Shown here in pieces: positions 1-10,344 of a DNA stretch of 64,000 nt; the first letter of the stretch is position 1, and each line of letters starts with the position of its first letter. Below the pieces are notes generated by a model. The model searched no databases and was not told where the DNA came from. It saw nothing but the letters and a program-made list of their open reading frames with translations. The stretch is from positions 33,131,419-33,195,418 of the forward strand of contig OZ020486.1 in assembly GCA_963971405.1 (NCBI GenBank), in the 5' to 3' direction. A program made the translations under genes and the position numbers. Source of the stretch: Psococerastis gibbosa (lineage: Eukaryota > Arthropoda > Insecta > Psocodea > Psocidae).

Positions 1-62
1 GTGCCTCAAATTAAGAAACAGACTCACTTCCCGTGCCAAGCTGGCGGGGTTGCTTAAAAGTA
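1..62 (+). repeat. F4 repeat fragment
   Basis: The first 60 bases match 58673-58734 with scattered substitutions: both carry a block reading cctcaa, then cagactcact, then ggcggg/gacagg and tcgcttaaa. This is a truncated copy of the working family F4, cut by the window edge. F4 has no recognised coding content and may be the 3' end of a retroelement. Confidence 0.6.
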
Positions 63-1350
63 TTAGTATAAACGCTGAAAGCCGGCGTTGGAAAACAAAA
101 AACCCACAAATAAGTACCGAATGTATGAATAGGTACAGTTAAATACTCTACACAACAGTTACCGACCCCTTTAGAGAAAATGAAATTGAAAAAGTGATTG
201 GCAATGAATCAAAACAATTAATAATATATTATCATTATTCATGGTATGTAGCAATCAAAACTCGGGATTTAACTCTTTATCACCCAAGTATCCCTTTAAA
301 ACAATCATCAACGACCCATCAAAGCGTAAGCGCGGAACGGAGAGAGGCAGGGCCGAGGGAGACAAGGGGGATGGAAAATTAGGACATTCAAACGACGAGG
401 CGGTTTTAACCAAGAGTATTTATTTTTCATTCCAGTTAAAGCAATACATTTAATAACGGCATCACGAGCACTTGAAACGCGCACCATTGTAATTCCCGGT
501 TTTCCGGGATCCATTGTTCCACAGCCCTTTTTGGCGGGAATGAGTTTTCCTTCAAAATTTTCGCGCCTTTCGCCGTCTTAAGATATGATGGATGAGAAAA
601 GTACGGAGAGCACATTGTTGCTCCTTCTAAGTTTCATATCTCTTTTCTTCCCCCCCGGGCCATCATCTCTTGTCGCCCACGCGCACTATTTCAATGCATG
701 GTTTCCCCCGATGTTTTCCCTCTCCTCTTTGAAACTCCATCCCCTTATGACAGAGTCATAACTCACTACTCTATGACAAGTGTCATGTTTGGACGACATA
801 GTCCACGTGCCGCTTTTTATCTTGTCTCACGATGAAACTGTTCCGGTTAATATAATCATTAGTAAGTATACGAAAAGTGTTCAGCACCTAAGTACCTAAC
901 TCCCTTTTTTCGTACCAAATGTCCGAACTAGAAGTATACACGAGAAAATATATAGTAGCTAGGCTAACTGTATATGACCTGGCGTCAGCATGCATTTTTG
1001 TTTGGTTTTAGTTGATTGATTTAGAACGTACCCCAAATAATTTATGTACGTAGGAAACCGTTAAAAAGAACACAGAGTGGATGGAGGATTATCAGCAGAA
1101 TTGAGTACAAACAAATTCATACAAAAATAACTGCAGTGAATGCCATTTATTATTTAAATTCTTAACCACAATTTGTTGTTATCACAGCTACTACAAGGTT
1201 AACAGCAATATTAGGTGTTCCACTAATCCGCGAAGTAATGAAATGTTTATCGTGTGTTAATGTTAATCAAGTGAAGTAACAGATATTCGGAAAATTGCAG
1301 CAGCTAAAAACTAATAAGCTGTTTATAACAAAACACGCTCTTTTGCACTG
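63..1350. other. Unassigned non-coding stretch
   Basis: No recognisable gene or repeat family was found. Open frames are under 70 codons and have no family signature. Composition is AT-rich, with a pyrimidine-rich patch near 620-730. Confidence 0.5.
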
Positions 1351-1645
1351 TTTAAGACCCGGCACACACGGACGATTTGACACGCGCGAGTTGCCGACGT
1401 CCTTTTTCATTGTATAGCAAATGGGCATGTGAATGGTTCGTGTAAACTCACAGAGTCTGCTTCAGAAGATTTCTATGATCTGGCATGCCTAGAAGAAACC
1501 CGTCCACCTGCGTGCGGTCGGCTTCACGCCAGCTCCAGAAATCGACAATAACTTGACTTTGGGGTTTTCTAACTAGCTATTGCTTACATCGGAAATGAAC
1601 GCCGCCCGCGCCGGCAACTCGCGAGTGCGGAATCGTCCGTGTGGA
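1351..1645. mobile_element. MITE with ~35-bp inverted ends, copy 1
   Basis: The left end contains cacacggacgatt (1365-1377) followed by a cgcgagttgccg-type block. The right end is its reverse complement, ggcaactcgcgag followed by aatcgtccgtgtg (1614-1643), giving arms of about 35 bp with a few mismatches. An inner, weaker inverted repeat around 1450-1550 includes cacagagtctgcttcaga. A second copy with the same outer end type and the same inner motif lies at 35155-35558. There is no open frame, so it is a non-autonomous DNA transposon. The superfamily is not assigned because no clear target duplication is visible. Confidence 0.7.
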
Positions 1646-2299
1646 AAGCTAACGATTCAATTCCTCTAATACCAGATACCTCAAGCATGCAGTCGGTACA
1701 AGCCTATTTCGTTTTCTTAAGACACTGGAGGGGGAAAACCTTACAAGTGCATCAAATTATCTTTCACAGGAAATATCGATCGTAGAGCCATAAAAATGCC
1801 AATTCCCTCCGAAGCAATGTTCCTGGCATTAGCATTGGGCAAGATAGCAGTAGCCAGTAATAGGCTTACACGCCCAAAAAATAGTATACTATTAAAAGTA
1901 GTCGTAATGTAGGTACTATACATGTCAAGCATTAAAAACAAAAAGTCCATTTATTGGAAAACTTACGAAATGTCTTTAAAGGGAAACTTTAGTTATACTT
2001 GGAAACTCGTCACAAGATCATCCGTGGAAGTTGGCTGCTGCGAAAGATTTACACATGCGAGAAGTTAGGAAGATGCCTTCTTTAAGCATCACGTAACTGG
2101 GTTTAATGGAATTAAGCAACTACTTAGCGAAGGAAGAGCTTTCTAAATAAATCTGCAGATAAGTTATTCCAACCCACGAGCCAGAGCATTAATTATTTAC
2201 AGCACAAAGTCCAAGCGTAGTAACAGCCCAACTTGTACTGCGGTGTACGCCTTAATGTTAAGAGGAACTTCTTTTCTTCTGAGGTCACAATCTCAACGA
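1646..2299. other. Unassigned non-coding stretch
   Basis: AT-rich sequence with no protein family, tRNA-like box pair or repeated block that I could match to another part of the window. Confidence 0.5.
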
Positions 2300-2560
2300 T
2301 GGGTTGGCAGCAACTCCCTGCATATTGTCCTTCAGTTCTCTCGGTCCTGCGTCTTCCTCTTCAGCTCTTCAGCTACGTTCGAGCTCCTGCGTCCTCCTTC
2401 AGTCAATCTATGGATTCCTTCTTCGGCCGCCCTATTAGTTGCTTCCACTATGCCCTCAATGATGGTGTGTACCAGATTTTTGTGTCTTAATAAATGCTCT
2501 ATCCATTTCGCTCTTAACGGAACTGCCCACTCACTACAAGGAAATGTCTTAGGTTTCAAC
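2300..2560 (-). pseudogene. Decayed non-LTR reverse transcriptase C-terminus (LINE-F)
   Basis: On the minus strand one frame reads LRHKNLVHTIIEGIVE, then a short degraded stretch, then ELKRKTQDREN. It stops at a TGA where the family usually has tryptophan, and continues in frame as RTICRELLPTHR. The order 'LRH.. L..TI.EG..EG ... L..KAQDRE.WR' is typical of the post-RT tail of insect non-LTR elements encoding an endonuclease-reverse transcriptase. The RT core and endonuclease are absent, so this is a 5'-truncated dead copy. The 138-codon plus-strand frame over 2243-2659 is its shadow. Confidence 0.65.
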
Positions 2561-2660
2561 TTTTACGGCGCCCAATATAGCAACGCTAATCTGGGGGTAG
2601 CTGTCAACGCAGCAGGCGTAGAACGTTCTCACATGGCATGTATTCAAAGCTTTGGTTAGT

Positions 2661-3250
2661 GTTTCCCCATATCGCAGCCCACGTTAGTACAGACGTAAGC
2701 AAACAAATGGATACAACATTTCACACAAAAGAAGCGTAGCGTACAAGGGTTGTTAGAGTTGTATTCTCCTAGTATTTCCTAGAATGCCTATAGTAGTATT
2801 TCCTTGTATTCCCCCTTAATCTCCTACTACGTAAGATACGATTATGCCGATATTCTTCAAAGCAAAGTGACTCAGAAAGTGTTCCAGAGCTGTATACTTC
2901 AACGCATATGGAGCTTCAATATAAATATTGCCAACTACACCAATAAACCAACTATACACTATTATATTTTATTTTATTATTATTATTTTATTATATTATT
3001 TATATTATTATTATTAAATATTTTATTATTATTTTATATTGACTATAAGGTGATGAGCAACTGAAATGGATAGAATAGTACAAATGATGCATTACTACAA
3101 CTCACATTAGTTAATTTCGTCTTATATTTTCCCATTTCGGCCCCCCCCCCCCATAATATGCGCCACTGTTACTATGCTAAGCTGGTTGTATTTATAGTTT
3201 TTACCCAAGAATCAGTGGCAATGGGAGAACCTGACGCAGTAGTTTGGTAT
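2661..3250. repeat. Non-coding, AT-rich low-complexity tract at 2958-3042
   Basis: About 85 bases of imperfect TTA/TTTA repeats occupy 2958-3042, followed by a 12-base C run at 3141-3152. The rest of the stretch shows nothing recognisable. The open frame over 2804-3064 is only translated low-complexity sequence. Confidence 0.8.
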
Positions 3251-3325
3251 TCCTTTTCAGAGCAGCAGTCTCTAAGGTCCAAATTGCCATGATGATCTTC
3301 GATTTAGATTGAAAAGGAGAAGAAA
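3251..3325 (+). pseudogene. LINE-A reverse transcriptase 3' tail, short copy
   Basis: The block cagagcagcagtct, then aaggtccaaattgccatgat, then gatcttcga matches the better-preserved tails at 52665-52912 and 53625-53890. There it encodes the terminal 'LFRAAV.K.QIAMMIANLR' of a non-LTR RT. Only the last ~25 codons remain. The purine-rich end (gaaaaggagaagaa) is the family's usual 3' terminus. Confidence 0.7.
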
Positions 3326-5346
3326 CCCAAGAAGATTACATTGTACATAATATGCAGGAGCCAGGAGGGAATTATTAACAATTTATGCCCCATGATTGGT
3401 TATCTGGTGTTATTACAAATACGAATGGAAGTATTGAATAGGTAATGATCGTTCACGAAAGAACAATAGAAGGAACCAAAATATATGACCCTACATGAAA
3501 AATTTCAGCAGTAGATAATATAAGGCTGCCACTCCCACCATTAAATCATTAAATTTCAACCACAAAAGAAGGAGCAGCAACAGCACAGAAGTCAATCAAT
3601 CCGCCTGTAAAATGAAGAAAATGAAAGAAACTCTCTAGCCTATTCCTTTATTTTTTCATTTTCTAGTGTAAAAAGGAAGTATATAGAAGAGGAGCGGAGT
3701 TGATAAAAAAACGCGGACTTTATATTATTTTCTCTTCTTTCTACAGATGGAATTCTAAACTTGATCCCGCCTTGTGCTAGAAACATGGAGTTTTCAAAAT
3801 TACCTCGTGCGAGGGAAAAAGGCCGAGGTTTCCCCTCAACACTTACCGGGCAGGCTGCAAAAATCCCCAAGATTTCCGTTTCCACAATGCCGACCTTTCG
3901 TCATAATGCTACATTTCCATTAAAGCAGTGTAAAATTTTCTAAAGGGAGTTCCTCACGTCAGTTGATTCGAATCTTCTGTGATTTTATGTGATTTACTGC
4001 ACCTGAAGCCCGTATAGGCCTCGTAGTCGTTGTTGTGAATGGTTGTAATCATGGCACTGGTTACGAAATAAAGAAGATTTTGATTCTGATTCTGTACATA
4101 TAGTATACAGAGTATACTCCACGCAGCATACACGAACTTATAATCAATGGTTGACTCACCTGACTTAGAATGTAGCCCCCCCCCCAGTTAGAATTTTTTC
4201 CTCGCTTTTTTGCCATGCAACAAACAAGCAAATTATATTCTGGTATAGAGTATAGACGAATCTTTTCGTTGTTTTAGGACTGCGTAGGTACCGACTGCAG
4301 AGCTCTGCTTAGCCTAAAAGCCTTATCCCATGTTGCTATAAACACTGCTAAGCACCATCTAAAATTAGGTACAAAAAAAGCGCTAGGATGAGTTCAAGAA
4401 AGTGTACAAACAACCCTTTACACCGTCATTAATAACTTTACGCGTCAAAATTGTCCACGCCACTGAACATACCGCATACGCATGTAAGCGTTCCAGTACG
4501 GGTTTGCTGCGTTAGCTTCAATTCAGAGATAAGAATGATGGATTTTCTTATCGTCTATTGGTTAATGAGACAGGGGGCGTGGTTTATTTATGAACAGTGG
4601 CCTATACCAATCAGATGTGAGTATTGAGGTCACAGTCGTTATTTTTACCTTTCAGGCATCGAGTAACGAGGAAGGCCTCGAAAATCTACTTCTTACAATC
4701 ACTGACGGCTGATATTGGGTGCGCAACTGCGCATGCCCAATAAATAGCTAAGTACTACAAAACATGGTCTACCCGACCACGTTACAAAGACATTTCGTAA
4801 GTCTTGTTCTTTTTTTTTAATACTCTCCCACTTTAAATCTAATTATTGCATAATCCACAATTCATTGCCAATAAGACAAGTGTGCAATGTAATGATTCTT
4901 ATCTTGAATTTTACAAATATGCTTTTTCTACATTTCAAGAAGTAAGACTAACGAATGTCTTCGTAACGTCGTCGAGATATAACTGTTTTTTTTTTGTTGC
5001 GACAGGATAAGCAAAAAATGAAGTTACAGCCGAATTAACTATACATGTACAATATCTATTCGTACTTCCTGTTTGTTGCGTTATAAAAGTTTATTTTATT
5101 TATTTTATAGCCAAACCTTTTAAACTAGACGAAATTGAAATATTTCGTTACGTCTTTTTGTCATTGGAGCTTTTAGCCAATTGTAAGCAAACTTGGCAAA
5201 GTTAATAAATATAGGAGGAGAGTGATCGTCCGGTCGCCATAGGTCAGTAGCGACAAGGTATCACAGCCTGCCATAGGGCAGTAGCAAAATAGCGAAGAGC
5301 ATTCATAATGCGTCGTAATGGGAAATAAAGTAGAGGCTAGTGCTAA
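3326..5346. other. Unassigned stretch; possible retroelement 3' end at 4050-4095
   Basis: Mostly nothing recognisable. Around 4065-4095 an AATAAA signal is followed by repeated ttgattctgattctg, the kind of short tandem tail found at LINE 3' ends, but no coding remnant precedes it. At about 5233-5290 a short block (gccatag..cagtagc) occurs twice. A 9-base C run is at 4176-4184. No gene is supported. Confidence 0.4.
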
Positions 5347-5738
5347 CTAAGGCGCCCATTCCATTGACCGGCTAGGGCTATTTCCAAAAACAGTGACGTG
5401 GTAGCAGACATTCAAGACTTAGGTTGCGTTTCCATCGATCTCGCATTGCAGAATGCAAATGACATTAACGGAAATTAGAATTTTTCTTTTTATAGAAATC
5501 TATTAAAATGTTTGTACTTAACATATCCCATGACGCCATTTTTTAATTTTAGTTTGTTTGTTTGTGATTTTACTGTATAATCATTGATCAATTTTAACTA
5601 TGGCATAGAGGAAAATAAACATTTCCGTCAATTCTGCAATGCGAGGTCGGTGGAAACGCCACCCAAGTCTTGAATGTCTGCTACCACGTCACTGTTTTTG
5701 GAAATAGCCCTAGCCAGTCAATGGAATGGGCGCCTTAG
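5347..5738. mobile_element. Nested hairpin MITE, copy 1 (392 bp)
   Basis: Outer arms start with ctaaggcgcccattccatt and end with its near-exact complement (aatggaatgggcgccttag). The outer arms continue through cagtgacgtggtagcagaca on both sides. Inside each arm a second inverted end begins (rough form ttaggttgcgtttcc / ggaaacgccacccaa), followed by tcgcattgcagaatgc or its complement. The core is a unique AT-rich segment. So one hairpin MITE sits inside another. The same two-layer structure is at 51308-51705 in the opposite orientation, and a simpler single-layer relative is at 18461-18652. No coding capacity. Confidence 0.85.
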
Positions 5739-5961
5739 GTCAAAACCTTTTAAAGCTGGACATGAATATCCCTTGCCCTTATCCGCCCATAGATCTGCCC
5801 TTGCGATATTTGTAGTTACTGCTTGTTTGCTTTTGTCATACCATAGCACTTTAACTACTTATACAATCGCTGTAATAATAAATTTTACTTGAACATTTTT
5901 CACCAACAAAAATGCTACAACTACAACCATAGTTTGGAGAGTCTTGATAATGAATACTGGA
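5739..5961. other. Unassigned short spacer
   Basis: No feature recognised between the hairpin MITE and the 137-bp array. Confidence 0.4.
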
Positions 5962-6055
5962 CGGCATGTTCCAATGCATGGCGGCGCCGTGCCGTATTCC
6001 TTACCGAGACTTTTGTAGCTATCGTAGGATCTACCCTAAGGTGAGGTCTGAGCAT
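5962..6055 (+). repeat. Left flank of tandem array, also dispersed
   Basis: The segment ccaatgcatggcgg followed by gccgtgc and ttcctta recurs at 60618-60680 with a few changes, without the array. The array therefore appears to belong to a dispersed repeat and is not a purely local expansion. Confidence 0.6.
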
Positions 6056-6975
6056 TGCATTGTCTACATACATTGGCCTGGTTTTACCGGCCTATACCAA
6101 AGCATTATTAATCCATTGGATTCAACCTTCAGGCAGATGTCCATCACTGAGACATGATCCAACAGTTTATTGCGCTCTCCAGATAAAGAAAATGCATTGT
6201 CTGCATTCATTTGCCTGGTTTTACCGGCCTATACCAAAGCATTCTTAATCCGTTGAATTCAACCTTCAGGCAGATGTCCATCACTGAGACATGATCCAAC
6301 AGATTATTGCGCTCTCCAGATAAAGAAAATGCATTGTCTGCATTCATTTGCCTGGTTTTACCGGCCTATACCAAAGCATTCTTAATGCGTTGGATTCAAC
6401 CTTCAGGCAGATGTCCATAACTGAGACATGATGCAACAGATTATTGCGCTCTCCAGATAAAGAAAATGCATTGTCTGCATTAATTTGCCTGGTTTTACCG
6501 GCCTATACCAAAGCATTATTAATCTGTTGGATTCAACCTTCACGTAGATTTCCATCACTTAGACATGATGCAACAGATTATTGCGCTCTCCAGATAAAGA
6601 AAATGCATTGTCTGCATTAATTTGCCTGGTTTTACCGGCCTATACCAAAGGATTGTTAATCCGTTGGATTCAACCTTCAGGCAGATTTCCATCACTTAGA
6701 CATGATCCAAAAGTTTATTGCGCTCTCCAGATAAAGAAAATGCATTGTTAATCCGTTGGATTCAACATTCAGGCAGATTTCCATCACTTAGACATGATCC
6801 AACAGTTTATTGCGCTCTCCAGATAAAGAAAATGCATTGTCTGCATTCATTTGCCTGGTTTTACCAGCCTATACCAAAGCATTGTTAATCCGTCGGATTA
6901 AACCTTCAGGCACGTTTCCGTCACATGGACATGATCCAACAGTACCTATATCTCTCCAGATAAAGAAAATTATAA
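6056..6975 (+). repeat. Tandem array, 137-bp unit, ~6.7 copies
   Basis: The marker cctggttttaccggcc occurs at 6077, 6214, 6351, 6488 and 6625, exactly 137 bases apart, and again (ccagcc variant) at 6854. The gap 6625-6854 is 229 bases, which is two units minus 45 bases: one unit lost the marker segment through a join between tgcattgt and taatcc. Each unit also carries gacatgatccaaca and ctccagataaagaaaatgca. The last unit decays near 6975. Open frames inside are translated repeats. Confidence 0.95.
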
Positions 6976-8557
6976 CAAAGGTTCGGAAGAATTCGACAGA
7001 GCAACGAATTCTTGTTGCTGACCACAACATCACAAAATGAGTAGTGGTCATGACTCATGAGGGAGTATCCTCGACCTGTGCTCAGGCCTAGACTCTTATT
7101 GAGCTGTCGTACCACGCAACTCAGGAATTCTTCGGGATAATATCAACGAACGCAGCCAGAGAACCTTTCACAAGAGAAAAAAAAAAGTATCTGACACGTT
7201 TAAAACTTTTTTAATTATCAAATAATCAACCGCAAATAAATGTAGCTGCGATAGAGAGCAATTCATCAAGCGTTGATAAAAATATCATCGATGACTTGAT
7301 TATAAATTTTAAATTTATCTTGAAAGACATGCAGTTCCCGTCCGGCATGATCAATATTCATGCAGGTACGAACCTCGGGGCGCTGGATGAGAGCACCATT
7401 CAATGAGATTGTATTTAAGAGAGAAATTAAGTAGTGGCGGAGAACTGGTTGATTGGCCTAATGACAGTCATTTGGAGTGCATGCAAAACCTGGAGTGGCC
7501 CAGTCGTCTCCCCAGGCATCAGGTTCGGCAACCCTGGATCGGCCGGTTCAGCTCATGGATACTGCTACTTTCATAATACGGCTTCTTGGCATCATTGCGA
7601 AAAAAACGTAATATTTGATAGGGAGTGTGTAGCACCCGAAGAGGGGGCGGGGGTAGATATCTTGTGTGCTGATACTAATTTGATTTTTGACACTAAATTC
7701 AAAACAAAAAATATGTAATTTCCCCCCAGTATTCTACATTATATTGGTTCCATGGGTTACGAGGACTATGACAATTATGAAGGCTTCAGAGGAAGTTGAC
7801 CGTAAATATTCGCCACCCCTGAATTTCTCCAAAATAGTTAGTTTCTAGATTTACGATATTTACGTATATTTATTTCAATTCATAAGTTTAAAAGAATTGG
7901 TCTATCCAAGCATTGTACTTGTATAGGCGCTTTATACACCATATCCTAAGGAATGTTTAATTTTTGGCTTTATAATTTTTCCATGAATTTACAACTTCGG
8001 TAAGTAGGCTACGTGACAGTGGTAGCAATAAGATAAAAATACGATAGATAATGCAGGTTATTTTGTAGGTTAACTATACTACTAATAATTAATAATCTTG
8101 CTAATCTAGGGCCCAGGTAAAACAGAAAATTGATTTTTTTTCGACTGTCACGTACAAATTATGTACAACACTTTCAGCGGTGTGTTACATGTCCAGATCT
8201 GTTTTTCGTTTTGTAATGTACAGAAGCCGTTGGCTAAGCATTGAGAGATAAAATACGATTTTAATGCTTCTCCCTTTGACAAATTTGCACATAACTCGCA
8301 CGGGGGTTATTTCATTTGTCCCATAACACTACTGTGGCTTATTTTGAGCGATGCAACGCATTAGCTGGGTATGCATTTCAGTAATGGTATAAAGCTCGTT
8401 TTTCGTTATTACCGGAAAATGCGAAAGAGAATATGTCACTCGTTACATTAATTTCACGAGCCATGAATAATCTATAGCCGGTCATTTAAGGATATTCTGC
8501 TCGGCAGTGTTACTGTCCACCTACATACATTTGGCACAGAACATAAGCTGTAACAAT
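6976..8557. other. Unassigned non-coding stretch
   Basis: A frame of 94 codons at 7434-7718 has no recognised domain and no second copy here. The remainder is AT-rich with no matched repeats. Confidence 0.45.
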
Positions 8558-8580
8558 TTTAACACTCTGCAGACGGGAAA

Positions 8581-8694
8581 ATGCTCCATCCCATTCGGAC
8601 TAGGCGATGTTCATTGGGCATAGTCATATCTCCATTCTCCAATGCATTAGATTTGCAAATTTTTTAATTATTTTTTGTTCTTATTGTCCCATAG
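8581..8694 (+). repeat. Internal direct repeat, unit 1
   Basis: First of two direct copies inside the TTAA-flanked element; the second is 8781-8882. They share the start, the ggactaggcg block and the end ttattgtcccatag. The first is about 12 bases longer because of small insertions. Confidence 0.85.
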
Positions 8695-8780
8695 TAATTT
8701 TTACTAAATTTCAGTATATATTTCATTAAATTAATTAAGGTTATAAAGGGATGAACAGGAAGCAAGTATTAGTATAAGAA

Positions 8781-8882
8781 ATGCTCCATCCTATTCGGAC
8801 TAGGCGGTGTCCAATGGACACTCATATCTCCAATGCATTAGATTTCCAAATGTAATTATTTTTTGTTCTTATTGTCCCATAG
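8781..8882 (+). repeat. Internal direct repeat, unit 2
   Basis: Second direct copy, with the perfect palindrome gtgtccaatggacac where unit 1 has a degraded version. Confidence 0.85.
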
Positions 8883-9194
8883 ACCATTAGAATAGGCATT
8901 TGGTACAGCTTAGTTCAAAGATAATTCATAAGAAAAACATATGCTTCCTCTTTAATACAAATTACGCGTGTTCTTTTTATAATGGGTGCCCAATGGACAA
9001 GGTGGATAAGGTGCGACATTGTGTACAGCCTAAAATAGAAGGATGAAGTTTAATTTTTGTTCATTAAATCAAAATTTAACAAAATTTAAGAAAATTCGTA
9101 AAGACCCAGCCCTCAGAGGCGAATGATTAAAAAGTTATAAATACTTGAAATCGGAAAAATGTCCATTGCACACCGCCCGTCCGCAGAGTGTTAA

Positions 9195-10111
9195 ACACAG
9201 CAGCATTATTTTTTAACTTGCAGTATTAGCACCATATCTACAAATGTTGCATTCAACGTGCATTACAATGCTTGAATAGGGAATTGGAAAGCAAGATTAT
9301 GGGCATTTTGCATGCAGCATGTGATAATACAATAGGTACTTAACGAAAAGCATAAAACTACTATTATATGTATTGTACTCAGATAAACGTTCATATAAAC
9401 CCATGTATGTTTATTTATCACATTTAATCGCAACATTCAGGTTTCATAAAATTTGCGTACACATTATTTGACTATATGATAAACAATGTGTGTCTCCATA
9501 CAATAAGTACATTTTGATAAAAATTATGAGAATATTTTTTTATAGCAGCGCGTTAGTTACTTGATCACAGGAGTGGGGGAGGGAGGGGAGGGGCTAAGGT
9601 GTTATGCTTGTTAGATTTTTTTACTATGGTAACGACCCTTAACAACCTGCAAGGCGAGGAATATTTCTGGGTCAAATATAATAATAATAATAATAATAAT
9701 ATGTGTATTGAAAACAATTTTACATTTACACTGATCAGCAGTAGCCACAACAGCTACATAGCTGAAAGAGAATCAACGTACATTTATCACTCAAAATTAA
9801 AAATTAAAAATAGAAATAAATAAAATAAAATACAGGATCACATGATAAATTACTAGAATTTCATATTTTTCATTTAAATAAAATAAATAAATAAGGGGTT
9901 TATGAGGACAGGAGGAACTCCACGTTTTCTACTGCACACAGCCAGACTCTAACTTGACTGGCGAAAGTTCTGGGCTTCATGTCAGGGTCAAAAAAGAAGG
10001 GCAGAAGTTATACAGTATGTGCGGGTATTCGCTTATTTATATGTTCACCCCCAAATTAATCGAGACTAATTTAATCATATTCAGCAAAATTAAGTACTAA
10101 TTATGTAATTA
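9195..10111. other. Unassigned stretch with (ATA)n
   Basis: An (ATA)n microsatellite occupies about 9677-9701. It is preceded by a G-rich patch (9570-9597). Nothing else recognised. Confidence 0.5.
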
Positions 10112-10344
10112 CAAAGGCTTTCACGCCGCCGAAGTCAAAGATGAACCTGTAGAATCAGGGCTGATGGGCGATGGTAGATCGAAAAGCATACTTCGAAACG
10201 ATTCGTCAACACCTGCGGTCGACATCTAATTCAGTGGTACTATACTACATGGACTTATAAGAATGTATCTCGGAGACTCCCTGCCCGCAGACGCCTGGAA
10301 GTACGCTTTCAGACCACGATGGCACAGTTAATCAGCCCGGATTA
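10112..10344 (-). repeat. P-family palindromic repeat, copy 1
   Basis: The left part (caaaggctttcacg, then gtagaatcagggctgatggg) and the right part (atcagcccggatta) are partly inverted relative to each other. The middle, read on the minus strand, gives agatgtcgaccgcagg and gttgacgaatcg, matching the centre of the 22708-22894 copy. The conserved core bases are mutated here. No protein frame. Confidence 0.7.

Larger units (their letters stand above)
8558..9194. mobile_element. TTAA-flanked non-autonomous transposon (piggyBac-like)
   Basis: The left end reads tttaacactctgcagacggg (8558-8577). The right end reads cccgtccgcagagtgttaaa (9175-9194). They are inverted repeats with one mismatch, and both are bounded by TTAA, the target used by piggyBac elements. 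The interior carries a direct duplication (8581-8694 and 8781-8882), each with atgctccatc, attcggactaggcg and ttattgtcccatag. Short palindromic motifs such as gtgtccaatggacac lie near both ends. There is no transposase frame, so it is a non-autonomous derivative. Assignment rests on ends and target only. Confidence 0.7.

Noticed and set aside
2243-2659. 138-codon plus-strand open frame, longest in the window
   Set aside because: It lies antisense to a recognisable minus-strand RT tail (2300-2560) and has no family resemblance itself.
6056-6975. CRISPR-like array
   Set aside because: Units are 137 bp and repeated throughout, with no short repeat/unique spacer structure, and the sequence is eukaryotic repeat DNA.
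5966-7040. Short frames across the 137-bp array as a repetitive protein
   Set aside because: 137 is not a multiple of three, so no frame continues from unit to unit, and each unit contains stops.
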